A DNA stretch of 64,000 nt from Bacteroides congonensis (GCF_900130125.1 NZ_FQXY01000011.1:992001-1056000), one strand, 5' to 3'; shown: positions 35,584 to 44,174, counted from the stretch's first letter. Notes: generated by a model not told the origin, from the letters alone. Numbers and translations are program-made.

Positions 35584-36792
35584 ATGATAGCGGAAATAAA
35601 GTTCAAGAACATGTTCTCATTCAGAGATGAGGCTATATTAAGTTTTGAAGCTGATAGTAATAAAGATATGGAATCATATCACGTAGTCGAATTGGCTGAG
35701 GATGTGAGACTGTTGAAAATTGCTGTGGTTTATGGAGCAAATGCTTCCGGTAAAAGTAATATTATTAAGGTCTGTGATTATATTAAATCATTTATTACTT
35801 ACACTCCGCTAAATAAAGCTGAACAAATTCAGGTGATTCCATTTCTTTTGGATAAAACCAGGCAGGGGCAATTGTCTGAATTTTCTATTTCATTTTATTT
35901 GATGAATGGAGAGAAAGCGACTCGTTATGTATATTCCGTTGCTTTGGACAGATCACATGTTGCAAAGGAGACTTTGATTTATTATCCAAGCCAGCAGCCG
36001 GCTTCTATCTTTGAAAGGAATACTGAAAATAATGTATCTGTTATCAAATTCGGGCAGAAAATCAAGGTTGCTCAAGCTGTTAATGAAGAGATAAACTTAA
36101 AATGTCTACATAATATGTCTGTTTTTGCTGCTTACATGCAGGTTAATACACATATTGCAGAAGTGGAAACAGTTCTTCAGTACTTGACAAATCAGGTGAT
36201 GCCTGCCATCGTACCTACATCATCATTGAGCCGTTATGCCGAAGAATCGATTAAGGAAGAATCTGCAAAAGATTATATTTTGAGGTATTTACAGGAAGCG
36301 GATTTCAATATCTCCAATATTACATCCAAAGAGCAGGAAACGAAGAAAGGGTTGGTTAATTATACCATGTATCAACATAGGGTTTCTTCAGAGTATGGAA
36401 ACAATGATTATTACGAGTTTCCTGAGTTGTTTGAGTCAGACGGTACTGTTCGTACGTTTGGTTTGGCTGCTCAAGTACAAAAGATTCTTGAGAGAAATGC
36501 TTTTCTTGCAGTCGATGAGATAGAATCCTCACTTCACCCCAAGTTGATAGAATATATTATTGAACATTTCCTGAAAGAATCCCAACAGGCTCAACTGTTG
36601 TTAACCACGCATTATGACGGGTTGTTGGGCGAAGAAGATTTGCTTAGAAAAGATAATATCTGGTTTACGGAAAAGAATACAGATGGATCAAGTGTGCTTT
36701 ACCCTCTGACAGATTTCAAAGGATTGAACAGAATTAGTTCTCTTCAGAAGGCATATAAGTTCGGTAAATTCGGTGCAGTCCCTAACCTATAA
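35584..36792 (+). CDS. rloA: RloA-type AAA ATPase (AAA15/OLD-like) of a defence pair
   Basis: The 402-residue protein starts MIAEIKFKNMFSFRDEAILSF, with Walker A GANASGKSN at 51-59. The second half has Walker B LAVDEIESSLHP (about residue 310) and the His-containing LLTTHYDGLL, then the conserved tail ENIWFTEK-type residues, TDFKGLNRISSLQKAYKFGKFGAVP. This is the ABC-ATPase-like family found with RloB next to type I restriction systems. Related ATPase + Toprim pairs (OLD/Gabija and AriA/AriB of PARIS) act in phage defence. An in-frame upstream ATG (35539) adds 15 residues and is less likely. rloB starts 13 bases downstream. Confidence 0.85.
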   Translation: MIAEIKFKNMFSFRDEAILSFEADSNKDMESYHVVELAEDVRLLKIAVVYGANASGKSNIIKVCDYIKSFITYTPLNKAEQIQVIPFLLDKTRQGQLSEFSISFYLMNGEKATRYVYSVALDRSHVAKETLIYYPSQQPASIFERNTENNVSVIKFGQKIKVAQAVNEEINLKCLHNMSVFAAYMQVNTHIAEVETVLQYLTNQVMPAIVPTSSLSRYAEESIKEESAKDYILRYLQEADFNISNITSKEQETKKGLVNYTMYQHRVSSEYGNNDYYEFPELFESDGTVRTFGLAAQVQKILERNAFLAVDEIESSLHPKLIEYIIEHFLKESQQAQLLLTTHYDGLLGEEDLLRKDNIWFTEKNTDGSSVLYPLTDFKGLNRISSLQKAYKFGKFGAVPNL

Positions 36793-36804
36793 TCATGTAA
36801 CTTT

Positions 36805-37377
36805 ATGAGAAAAGTTAGAAAGAATACACCAACCAGACAGGTTATTCATATTGTTGGTGAAGGATTGACTGAATTATTCTATTTCAGCCATTTGAAGAAG
36901 TTGCTTGGTTATAGATACTCTATTTCTCCACGTCTGTTTGAAAACAATAGCATTGAGAAGATTGAAAAGAGAATCAAGGAACTTTTGGATGAAGACGTTT
37001 TTGTGATATGTGTTTTTGATGCCGATGTTAGCAGACGCTCCGATGCGGAAAACAGGAAAATGACAGCGCTCAAAAAGAAATACGAGAATAATGCCAATGT
37101 GATTTTGTGTGACAGTTTGCAATCAATAGAGTACTGGTTCTTGCTTCACTTTGAGGACACTTGCCGACATTTTCAAGATTCAGCTGCAACTGAAAGAACA
37201 TTAAAGCAATATCTGCCAACATACGATAAGGCACGCAAGTATCTTGAAAAAGACAAATGGGTAAGAGATATGCTTGCAGACTCAAAGATGGATAAGGCAT
37301 GTGAGCTGGCTGAAAAATATAAAGGTCGTGATTCTTATAGTGAGATTTATAAGGCAATCAAAAAAGTTAGCGAATAG
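36805..37377 (+). CDS. rloB: RloB-type Toprim-like protein
   Basis: The 190-residue protein has VVIHIVGEGLTELFYF-type start with the Glu of a Toprim fold (VGEGLTE), then CVFDADVS (DxD), and LQSIEYWFLLHFE, the typical RloB middle motif. Size and motifs match the RloB family (PF13707). The Toprim acidic residues suggest a metal-dependent nuclease effector controlled by the RloA ATPase. Whether the target is DNA, RNA or tRNA is unknown. Confidence 0.85.
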   Translation: MRKVRKNTPTRQVIHIVGEGLTELFYFSHLKKLLGYRYSISPRLFENNSIEKIEKRIKELLDEDVFVICVFDADVSRRSDAENRKMTALKKKYENNANVILCDSLQSIEYWFLLHFEDTCRHFQDSAATERTLKQYLPTYDKARKYLEKDKWVRDMLADSKMDKACELAEKYKGRDSYSEIYKAIKKVSE

Positions 37378-37515
37378 GAAATTGGTTTTCAATAAGATTC
37401 AGTTCTTTTGCATCCACAATTGAATAAAAACATCTAAAAATATGTAATGCAACACAATTGAATGAACATATCAGTATATACATTATGGCACTATAAAATA
37501 TTTTGTGTAAATGAG

Positions 37516-37559
37516 AAAACAGGATTCAGATGTTTCTTTTATTGTTTGGATTCTGTTTT
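37516..37559 (+). terminator. Terminator-like hairpin after rloB
   Basis: AAAACAGGATTCAG (37516-37529) can pair imperfectly with TGGATTCTGTTTT (37547-37559). The element closely resembles the one at 41972-42015, including the leading TTTGTGTAAAT. Confidence 0.5.
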
Positions 37560-37584
37560 AAATATAAGAATCAAATTAAAAAAT

Positions 37585-37660
37585 ACTTTATTATAAGTTT
37601 TTTTGTATCTCTGTTGCTAGGGTATGGTAAAGTTTGTACCTTTGTAAAGTTACAAATAAG
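37585..37660 (+). repeat. Direct repeat copy B with promoter, right flank of the RloAB cassette
   Basis: This copy of the 35360-35435 sequence lies exactly 2225 bp downstream. Its TACCTTTG box (37637-37644) sits 23 bases before the nucleotidyltransferase-HEPN gene, so this copy serves as that gene's promoter. Confidence 0.8.
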
Positions 37661-37667
37661 AATGATA

Positions 37668-38555
37668 ATGAAAAAGTCAATAAAACGTTTACCCAAACGG
37701 ACACAGGAAGAATTGACCGTCTTGCTGGATTTAGTGCGTAAAAGCATCGGGAATTGTCAGATGGTTATCCTGTTCGGAAGTTATGCAAGGGGAAATTATG
37801 TTTTATGGGACAGTAATATAGAATTTGGTGTTCATACTTCCTATCAGAGTGATTATGATATTCTTGTCGTCATAACCGGACCTACTAAACAAGTGGAAGA
37901 AAAACTCTATCGTATTACTAATAAATATCATGACTTATTTGCAAACCGCCGTCATGCATTCCCACAATTTATAGTAGAGCATATTAATACAGTAAACCGT
38001 AACTTGGAAGTCAGCCAGTATTTCTTTACGGATATAGTAAAGGAGGGCATTATGCTTTATAATAGTGGCAAACACGAATTGGCTAAACCACGGAAGTTGA
38101 GTTTTAAGGAAATTCGGGATATTGCGCAAAAAGAATTTGATGAATTATATCCATATGCTTGCGGGCTTTTGGAAGGAGTGAATGAATTTTATTTGCCTAA
38201 GAAACAAAATAAAATTTCTGCATTTCTGCTTCACCAGACATGTGAGAAACTTTATAATTGTATTCTGATGGTCTTTACGAACTATCGTCCGAAGAGTCAT
38301 AAAATCAAAGAACTTGGTGGGATGGTAAAGCGTTTTTCTATGGACTTGACTACTGTCTTCCCTCAAAATACAGATACAGAGAAAGAATGCTTTGATTTAT
38401 TGTGTCGTTCTTACATAGAAGCTCGCTATAACAAAGATTTCAGTATTTCACAAGAACAACTGGAATACCTTATTTCCCGTGTAGATATTCTGAAAGATAT
38501 TACTGAACGCTTGTGCAAGGAGAAAATTGCGGAATATGATATGATGGCGGAATAA
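37668..38555 (+). CDS. Fused nucleotidyltransferase-HEPN protein (MNT-HEPN in one chain)
   Basis: The start is the ATG giving MKKSIKRLPK (an ATG two codons earlier is also possible), for 295 residues. Residues about 15-130 form a minimal nucleotidyltransferase with GSYARG at 37-42 and the metal-binding SDYDILVV at 61-68. About 145-290 is a HEPN domain (FLLHQTCEKLYNCILMVFTNYRPKSHKIKELGGMVKRF; SYIEARYNKDF). HEPN-MNT pairs are usually two-gene toxin-antitoxin modules in which MNT adenylylates the HEPN RNase; here both are in one chain. The canonical Rx4-6H RNase motif is not obvious in the HEPN part, so toxicity is uncertain. Confidence 0.85.
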   Translation: MKKSIKRLPKRTQEELTVLLDLVRKSIGNCQMVILFGSYARGNYVLWDSNIEFGVHTSYQSDYDILVVITGPTKQVEEKLYRITNKYHDLFANRRHAFPQFIVEHINTVNRNLEVSQYFFTDIVKEGIMLYNSGKHELAKPRKLSFKEIRDIAQKEFDELYPYACGLLEGVNEFYLPKKQNKISAFLLHQTCEKLYNCILMVFTNYRPKSHKIKELGGMVKRFSMDLTTVFPQNTDTEKECFDLLCRSYIEARYNKDFSISQEQLEYLISRVDILKDITERLCKEKIAEYDMMAE

Positions 38556-38850
38556 TTGTTCTCTGTGAAATAAGTTGGTGTCACATTTATAACTTGAACT
38601 TAGGATTCAGCATCCTATGAAATAAAAAACAAAATATATCTGTCATCTGTCACAGATTATAATCTAACTTGCAGATTATAAGTACTTAACGCTGTGACAG
38701 CACAAGGTGACAGCAGTGTGATAGCAATAATGCTGTCACATAGAAAACAAAGACAAAATAAAGACGCTGTTCGAAAATGAATAGTATCAGCCATATATGG
38801 ATAAGTCGTTCAATTTATTATCCCCGTACTAATGAGTTGTGTCCTGCCTT
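38556..38850. other. Intergenic region with repeated TGTCAC/GTGACA motifs
   Basis: Within 38641-38741 the words TGTCATCTGTCACAG, CTGTGACAG, GTGACAGCAG and GCTGTCACA occur in both orientations. Related words occur again just after the VapE gene (41301-41385). No ORF was recognised. Possible protein-binding sites; function unknown. Confidence 0.5.
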
Positions 38851-39018
38851 GAAACCAACAGTTTCAAGGTGCGAAACTTTAGTTTCTGCGGTTTGAAACT
38901 TTAGTTTCATACGCTTGAAACTCTAGTTCCAATTGCTTGAAACCATTGGTTTCTTGCCGATGAAACTATAGTTTCTCCTAGCTGAAACTTTAGTTTCAAG
39001 CAGAGAAAAACTAATTTC
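38851..39018. repeat. Array of eight palindromes (consensus GAAACTWTAGTTTC) at 22-bp period
   Basis: Copies start at 38851, 38873, 38895, 38917, 38939, 38962, 38984 and 39005, giving steps of 22, 22, 22, 22, 23, 22 and 21 bp, two helical turns. Copies 2, 3 and 7 are identical GAAACTTTAGTTTC; copies 1, 4, 5 and 6 keep the symmetric GAAAC...GTTTC (or one change), and copy 8 is degenerate. Linkers of about 8 bp differ in sequence. The array lies between the nucleotidyltransferase-HEPN and VapE genes, 170 bp before the latter, and looks like a cooperative operator or iteron array. Confidence 0.85.
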
Positions 39019-39188
39019 TTCGTAATAGAGTGGTGACAATCCCATTTCTATCAGTTAAAGACCCACTTGATATATCAATAATTTTTTATATTAAAAACTT
39101 GTTTTCCTTGCCGGTTTCGGATATTATGACTACTTTAGCAGTCTCAACGATCACAAAGACGCTGACAAAACAATTTATTATCAAATTA

Positions 39189-41279
39189 ATGAAAATTACT
39201 CAATTTCGTAAGAACGAAGATACGACAGCGCTCAGCGTAATGGATCTTGATATACTTGTAAATAAGATAAAGACAGAAATAAAATCCCGTCCTGTTTCTA
39301 CATTCAGAGAGCATCTGCGATATACCCTTTCTGACGAACGGTGTATGTTTGCCGATAAACTTCCTCAAATAATTCCCGCCGCCGAATTCCGAAAAGTAAA
39401 CGGTCAGAAACAGATGAAAAGCTACAACGGTATTGTAGAACTGACCATCGGCCCCTTGTCCAATAAGTCGGAAATAGCATTAGTGAAACAAAAAGCCTGC
39501 GAGCAACCCCAAACCCGTTGTGCTTTCATGGGTTCAAGTGGCAAAACGGTGAAAATATGGACTACCTTCACCCGGCCGGACAACTCCCTTCCCAAAACAC
39601 GGGAAGAAGCGGAACTATTCCACGCTCACGCCTATCGACTGGCTGTGAAATGTTATCAGCCCCAAATCCCGTTTGATATACTTCCCAAAGAACCGACTCT
39701 GGAACAATATTCGCGCTTATCCCACGACCCGGACATCATCTACCGTCCGGATTCAGTCCAGTTTTATCTCTCCCAACCGTCATCAATGCCCGAAGAAACC
39801 ACTTTCCGGGAAGCGGTTCAAGCAGAGAAATCTCCATTGACCCGTGCCGTACCGGGATATGATGCGGAAAATGCCTTCCTGATGCTTTTCGAAGCCGCTT
39901 TACGGAAAGCATATGCCGATCTCAGGGAAGTGGGACTTGAATTGCGCGAAGACACATGGCATCCTTTAGTCGTCCAACTGGCTAAAAACTGTTTTGCTTC
40001 GGGACTTCTGCAAGAAGAAGTCGTGAAACGTACCGTTTTCCACTTCTATATGTATAAACAGGAAGCGCTTATCCGTCAAATGATTGGCAATATATATACC
40101 GAGTGCAAAGGTTTCGGCAAGAATATCAGCCTGAGTAAAGAGCAACAACTCGCCTTACAGACCGAAGAATTCATGAAACGCCGCTATGAATTCCGCCATA
40201 ACACCCAAATCGGCGAGGTGGAATATCGTGAAAGGCTTTCTTTCCGTTTCCGCTTCAATCCTCTCGACAAACGTGCACTGAACAGCATTGCCCTGGATGC
40301 GCAAATGGAAGGTATTCCGTTGTGGGACAGGGATATAAGCCGTTATATCTACTCCAACCGCGTACCTGTATTCAACCCGTTGGAAGATTTTCTCTACCGG
40401 CTTCCGGTATGGGACGGCAAAGATCGTATCCGTGCATTGGCAGCCACCGTTCCCTGTAAGAATCCGTATTGGATGGATTTGTTCCACCGTTGGTTCCTCA
40501 ATATGGTTTCTCATTGGAAAGGAAGTAATAAAAAGTATGCAAACAGTGTTTCGCCCTTACTCGTCGGACCGCAAGGGACACGCAAATCCACCTTTTGCCG
40601 GAGCATAATGCCACCTTCCGAACGTTCCTACTATACCGACAGCATTGATTTCTCCCGAAAGAAAGATGCCGAACTTTACCTCAATCGTTTTGCACTTATC
40701 AATATTGATGAATTTGACCAGGTGAGTTCGACGCAACAAGGCTTCCTGAAACATATTCTGCAAAAGCCTGTATTGAATGTGAAGAAACCTCATGGCAGTG
40801 CCGTGCTCGAAATGCGCCGTTATGCCTCATTCATAGCCACAAGTAATCAGAAAGACCTGTTGACCGACCCTTCCGGCAGCCGTCGTTTTATTTGCATCGA
40901 AGTGACCGGAGTGATTGATACCAACCGTCCGATAGACTATGAGCAGCTTTACGCACAAGCCATGTACGAATTGGAGCATGGCGAACGTTATTGGTTCGAC
41001 CAGGAGGAAGAAAAGATTATGGTGGAAAACAACCGTGAATTTGAACTAGTTCCGCCGGAAGAACAACTTTTCTTCCGTTATTTCCGTGCTGCACAGTCTG
41101 AGGAAGGGGAGTGGCTGTCTCCGGCAGAGATTATGGAAGATATTCAAAAAGGCAGTTCAATCCCGATGTCTGTCAAAAGGGTCAATTCCTTCGGAAGAAT
41201 ATTGAAAAAGCAAGAAATCCCTTCCAAACATACGCGTAGCGGTACACTCTATCATGTTGTAAGATTAATAACAAGGTGA
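39189..41279 (+). CDS. BT4734-type VapE-family primase/helicase-like ATPase
   Basis: The predicted start gives MKITQFRKNEDTTALSVMDLD (696 residues), the usual N-terminus of the BT4734/VirE-like family; a GTG-initiated extension is not preferred. Residues about 1-200 are the BT4734-like N-terminal domain, and about 420-600 a VapE/SF3-type ATPase with Walker A GPQGTRKST (about 460-468) and Walker B LINIDEFD (about 503), then FIATSNQKDLLTDPSGSRRFICIEV. A DUF3874-like C-terminus follows. Such genes occur in Bacteroides mobile elements and as chromosomal singletons; replication initiation of an element is a plausible role, but no integrase, plasmid or phage genes are adjacent. Confidence 0.85.
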   Translation: MKITQFRKNEDTTALSVMDLDILVNKIKTEIKSRPVSTFREHLRYTLSDERCMFADKLPQIIPAAEFRKVNGQKQMKSYNGIVELTIGPLSNKSEIALVKQKACEQPQTRCAFMGSSGKTVKIWTTFTRPDNSLPKTREEAELFHAHAYRLAVKCYQPQIPFDILPKEPTLEQYSRLSHDPDIIYRPDSVQFYLSQPSSMPEETTFREAVQAEKSPLTRAVPGYDAENAFLMLFEAALRKAYADLREVGLELREDTWHPLVVQLAKNCFASGLLQEEVVKRTVFHFYMYKQEALIRQMIGNIYTECKGFGKNISLSKEQQLALQTEEFMKRRYEFRHNTQIGEVEYRERLSFRFRFNPLDKRALNSIALDAQMEGIPLWDRDISRYIYSNRVPVFNPLEDFLYRLPVWDGKDRIRALAATVPCKNPYWMDLFHRWFLNMVSHWKGSNKKYANSVSPLLVGPQGTRKSTFCRSIMPPSERSYYTDSIDFSRKKDAELYLNRFALINIDEFDQVSSTQQGFLKHILQKPVLNVKKPHGSAVLEMRRYASFIATSNQKDLLTDPSGSRRFICIEVTGVIDTNRPIDYEQLYAQAMYELEHGERYWFDQEEEKIMVENNREFELVPPEEQLFFRYFRAAQSEEGEWLSPAEIMEDIQKGSSIPMSVKRVNSFGRILKKQEIPSKHTRSGTLYHVVRLITR

Positions 41280-41310
41280 CGGCAAGAATGCCATCACCCT
41301 GCCGTCACCT
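41274..41310 (+). other. Hairpin overlapping the VapE stop codon
   Basis: AGGTGACGGCA at 41274-41284, containing the TGA stop, pairs exactly with TGCCGTCACCT at 41300-41310. There is no T-run after it. It contains the same GTGAC/GTCAC words that are clustered upstream of the gene. Confidence 0.6.
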
Positions 41311-41379
41311 CTTGCTGTCACAGTCTTATCGGTTCATTACTAAACTATTAACCCCTAAACTGTGACAGATGACAGCAAC

Positions 41380-41814
41380 TCACCAAATATATTCTTCTGT
41401 GTAACGTTGGTAAGTTGGTTCTTCTTTTATTCCTTTATTACGGAATAGTTGTCTGATGTAGGCTTGGTCTTTAGGCATAAGCCCCCGTTCTCCGCGATAA
41501 AACCTGTAATATCCTGTTTTCCCATAGTGCCCCACCAATTGTATTCTGATACTGACCGCATCCTCATAAGGGATTCTGTCGAGCAACCGTTTAAGTCCCC
41601 ACGCCACATGAACTTTGACGGCAGTCTTGAAACATTCGCATTGGTTCCCATCCGCAGGATAACGTGCCGGATTAACGATGGAGATATAAAGATAGTCTGC
41701 TATTTTATCTTGCGTAACTACGTGGCGTAAGCATTTCGAGGCTTGCGGACATTGGTCGTTGAAACACCGGGAAAAATTGTAGGGGACAGACGGGCTGTCG
41801 GATTCTTCTTTCAT
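41380..41814 (-). CDS. DUF6078-family protein (Bacteroidales-specific)
   Basis: The 144-residue protein begins with a Cys-containing segment (FSRCFNDQCPQASKCLRHVV) that could bind a metal, followed by PARYPADGNQCECFKTAVKVHVAWGL and GHYGKTGYYRFYRGERGLMPKDQAYIRQLFRNKG. The pattern matches a small family often seen next to BT4734-type genes in Bacteroides. It has no known biochemical role. It is convergent with the VapE gene and has its own promoter box upstream. Confidence 0.65.
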   Translation of the reverse strand: MKEESDSPSVPYNFSRCFNDQCPQASKCLRHVVTQDKIADYLYISIVNPARYPADGNQCECFKTAVKVHVAWGLKRLLDRIPYEDAVSIRIQLVGHYGKTGYYRFYRGERGLMPKDQAYIRQLFRNKGIKEEPTYQRYTEEYIW

Positions 41815-41882
41815 CTTGTAGGGTTTATTTTATTTGTGAGATATTATTGTTAATACGTTAATTTACGGGAAAATATTCTTCA

Positions 41883-41890
41883 CAAAAGTA
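41883..41890 (-). promoter_or_regulatory. Promoter -7 box TACTTTTG (minus strand) for the DUF6078 gene
   Basis: The complement of CAAAAGTA reads TACTTTTG, matching TAnnTTTG, about 68 bases before the start at 41814. Confidence 0.5.
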
Positions 41891-41971
41891 GGGCTTTATT
41901 TTGGGAATGGAAAACGTTTGGACAAATATTACTGATATGCAAGAAGTCCTTTTCAAAATTTGTGTAAATAG

Positions 41972-42015
41972 AAACAGGATTCAGCTATAATTTTGTTTAT
42001 ATTTGAATCCTGTTT
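41972..42015 (-). terminator. Bidirectional-looking terminator at the end of the restriction operon
   Basis: AAACAGGATTCA (41972-41983) pairs exactly with TGAATCCTGTTT (42004-42015), with T-runs on the plus side (TTTTTTT) and an A/T-rich run on the other. It lies 22 bases beyond the stop of the last operon gene. Confidence 0.75.
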
Positions 42016-42037
42016 TTTTATATTCTAAAATCTTAAT

Positions 42038-44155
42038 TTATTCCTCTTGCTCTTTTTGAACTTCTAGTTGAATGGTTAATTCGGATTCAGCTATATCGCA
42101 CTTTTCAAATAAATATCGTAGACAACGAAGTTTGTTCTTGTTATCCATTGAGGTCCATAAGTATTTGCCATTAGAAATTTTTGTGCAATATTGTTCATTA
42201 TCGCCTGGTGTTTTCCAAAAATAGCTTCCTGCATCATACAGTGATTCCACTATGTCTGGATACTTGTCAGATAAAATATTCACGATACGTAATAACATGC
42301 TTTTCCATGTTGTCTCAGTGTACGTCTGCCCAAATAGTGTGAATCCACGTAGTAATCTATTAGCTGGATTAAATGTTTCATCTTCAAGACTAATTTCATC
42401 AATAGGCTTAGGAATTGGCTTGAATTCTGTTTTTGGCTGAGGATATAAACTCATAAAAATGTCAACTATTTCTTGACCACGATTAATAAGTTCAGCCTCT
42501 GTCCACTGATTACATTCTGTTACTCCACGTGTAAGACGATATATGGAATCTTTATAGCCTGGATATTTTGTTCCGCTCTTCATTTTACCGTCACGTTTAG
42601 TAATAAATGAGTTATTACTAAGTTCACTATTGATTCCAGTCAAAGTCAGGTTTGCAAAGGTATGAAGGTATTTCTCTTTTAGAGTTTCATATTCGTTGCC
42701 AAGCATCTGGCGCCATTCGTCATTAAGTGTTTGTGGCATAATATGTTCAATGCTTGCATTTTTTTTATTCATTTGATTAGCAACGTCATTGTACTCACCA
42801 GAAATAGCATTTTCGAGGCGTTCAAATAAAAATACTTGGAAAGGCTTTGGCATGTGATAGGCGTCACGAGTCTTGATGGCTTCAATAAATTGTGTGTCAC
42901 GAGGCAACTGATAGTTACCATCTCTTCTCATAATGTGGTATGTTAAAATTTCGGCGTATCTGTACGGACAAACTATACTGGCATCTTTATATTCTTCATA
43001 ACTTTTCAATACATCTTTGTGTAGAGCGCAGAATACTTGTGTCAAAGCATTACCGGGAATATTGCATACAATACGTCTTGCCATAAAGTTTTCTATTAGG
43101 TCAATCACATTATAGATTTCCGACTCTGATAGTTCTTTATCTTCGGCATATTTTAAAAATGGAATGAAAAACACGTTAAAAACATCTGTTTGGATGTTAC
43201 ATATTTGTCGCATTTTCTTTGATAGTTTTTCGGTAGATAGTTGTGCATTAGTCGCTTGATAATAGAATTTTGCATAGTCCAACATCTTAGCTAGCTCAAC
43301 CTTCCTATCACGCTCCTCCATGTACTTTTTCCATTCAAAGTATAATAGATTTATACGTGGCGGACGTTGGAGCTGTTGAATTATAGTTAGATAGTCTCTT
43401 AGGAACATTGTAGGCTCATTCCCTGTTGACAGTTCAATCTTTTGCCAGTATTTTTTGAAATATTCTTGTTGCTCCTCTCTCGATAGTGACATTAGGAGAT
43501 AATTCCTAATTTTGTCTGCTTCTGTCAGAGCAAGGCCAGTTGAGTTCAAACTTTCGAAGATAAGTTGTGCATCATCGTTTGATTCCAACTCAATAGAAAT
43601 TATTTGAAGTTTTTCGATTGCATTCAGCAATTCATCAAAAGTGAAAGGTCGATTTCCTTTTGTGAGTAATTCATAGAAATGAATGTAGTTATTGCTAATT
43701 TTAGAGTCCGTCACAAACTTTGTCGGGTCGCCAGCAAATACTTTATCGTAAGCCTCCATATCCCTTTCTATAGGGACAAGTTTATATTTCCTTTCAGATG
43801 CACAATATTTTGCCATTAGGAAAATTTCTGTGGCTTCATCTATTTTACAAATGTCACTTATCTCCATTTCTCCTTTTTCTGAAGCATGTATCGCTGCTAA
43901 AAGAAGAATAGAAATGGTTGTAATGCGTTGTTGGCCATCTATAACAAGCCTGTTATTCCCTATTGAATCAGCTACTCCTGTTACAATAGATCCGAAGAAA
44001 TGGTTTCTTTCGGAATGGACTAGCTTTTTCAGATCGTTAAACAACTGATCGCAATTTTCTTTTTTCCAGTCATAGTTCCTTTGATATACAGGAATAATTA
44101 ATTGCATTTTATTTCCTTCAATATATTTACTGAGAGGTATTTCATGTCCTTTCAT
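42038..44155 (-). CDS. DUF262/DUF1524 protein (GmrSD-type nuclease homologue)
   Basis: The 705-residue protein has an N-terminal DUF262 (ParB-like) domain with IPVYQRNYDWKKENCDQL and the nucleotide-binding VIDGQQRITTISILLLA. DUF1524 has the His-Asn-His-type nuclease motif SIEHIMPQTLNDEW (about 470-485), followed by FANLTLTGINSELSNNSF. Homologues include GmrSD/SspE-type type IV enzymes that cut phage DNA with modified bases. A C-terminal extension of about 130 residues (LLRGFTLFGQTYTETTWKSMLLRIVNIL) is not assigned. It lies 19 bases after hsdR, so it is probably part of the restriction operon. Substrate specificity is unknown. Confidence 0.85.
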   Translation of the reverse strand: MKGHEIPLSKYIEGNKMQLIIPVYQRNYDWKKENCDQLFNDLKKLVHSERNHFFGSIVTGVADSIGNNRLVIDGQQRITTISILLLAAIHASEKGEMEISDICKIDEATEIFLMAKYCASERKYKLVPIERDMEAYDKVFAGDPTKFVTDSKISNNYIHFYELLTKGNRPFTFDELLNAIEKLQIISIELESNDDAQLIFESLNSTGLALTEADKIRNYLLMSLSREEQQEYFKKYWQKIELSTGNEPTMFLRDYLTIIQQLQRPPRINLLYFEWKKYMEERDRKVELAKMLDYAKFYYQATNAQLSTEKLSKKMRQICNIQTDVFNVFFIPFLKYAEDKELSESEIYNVIDLIENFMARRIVCNIPGNALTQVFCALHKDVLKSYEEYKDASIVCPYRYAEILTYHIMRRDGNYQLPRDTQFIEAIKTRDAYHMPKPFQVFLFERLENAISGEYNDVANQMNKKNASIEHIMPQTLNDEWRQMLGNEYETLKEKYLHTFANLTLTGINSELSNNSFITKRDGKMKSGTKYPGYKDSIYRLTRGVTECNQWTEAELINRGQEIVDIFMSLYPQPKTEFKPIPKPIDEISLEDETFNPANRLLRGFTLFGQTYTETTWKSMLLRIVNILSDKYPDIVESLYDAGSYFWKTPGDNEQYCTKISNGKYLWTSMDNKNKLRCLRYLFEKCDIAESELTIQLEVQKEQEE

Positions 44156-44174
44156 CTGTTATTCAATTAAATTT

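Noticed and set aside
38851..39018. The repeat array as a CRISPR
   Set aside because: Repeats are 14-15-bp palindromes with linkers of only about 8 bp, and no cas gene is present.
39030..39188. GTG-initiated extension of the VapE-type protein
   Set aside because: The extra 53 residues are hydrophobic and unlike the family; the ATG at 39189 gives the usual N-terminus.
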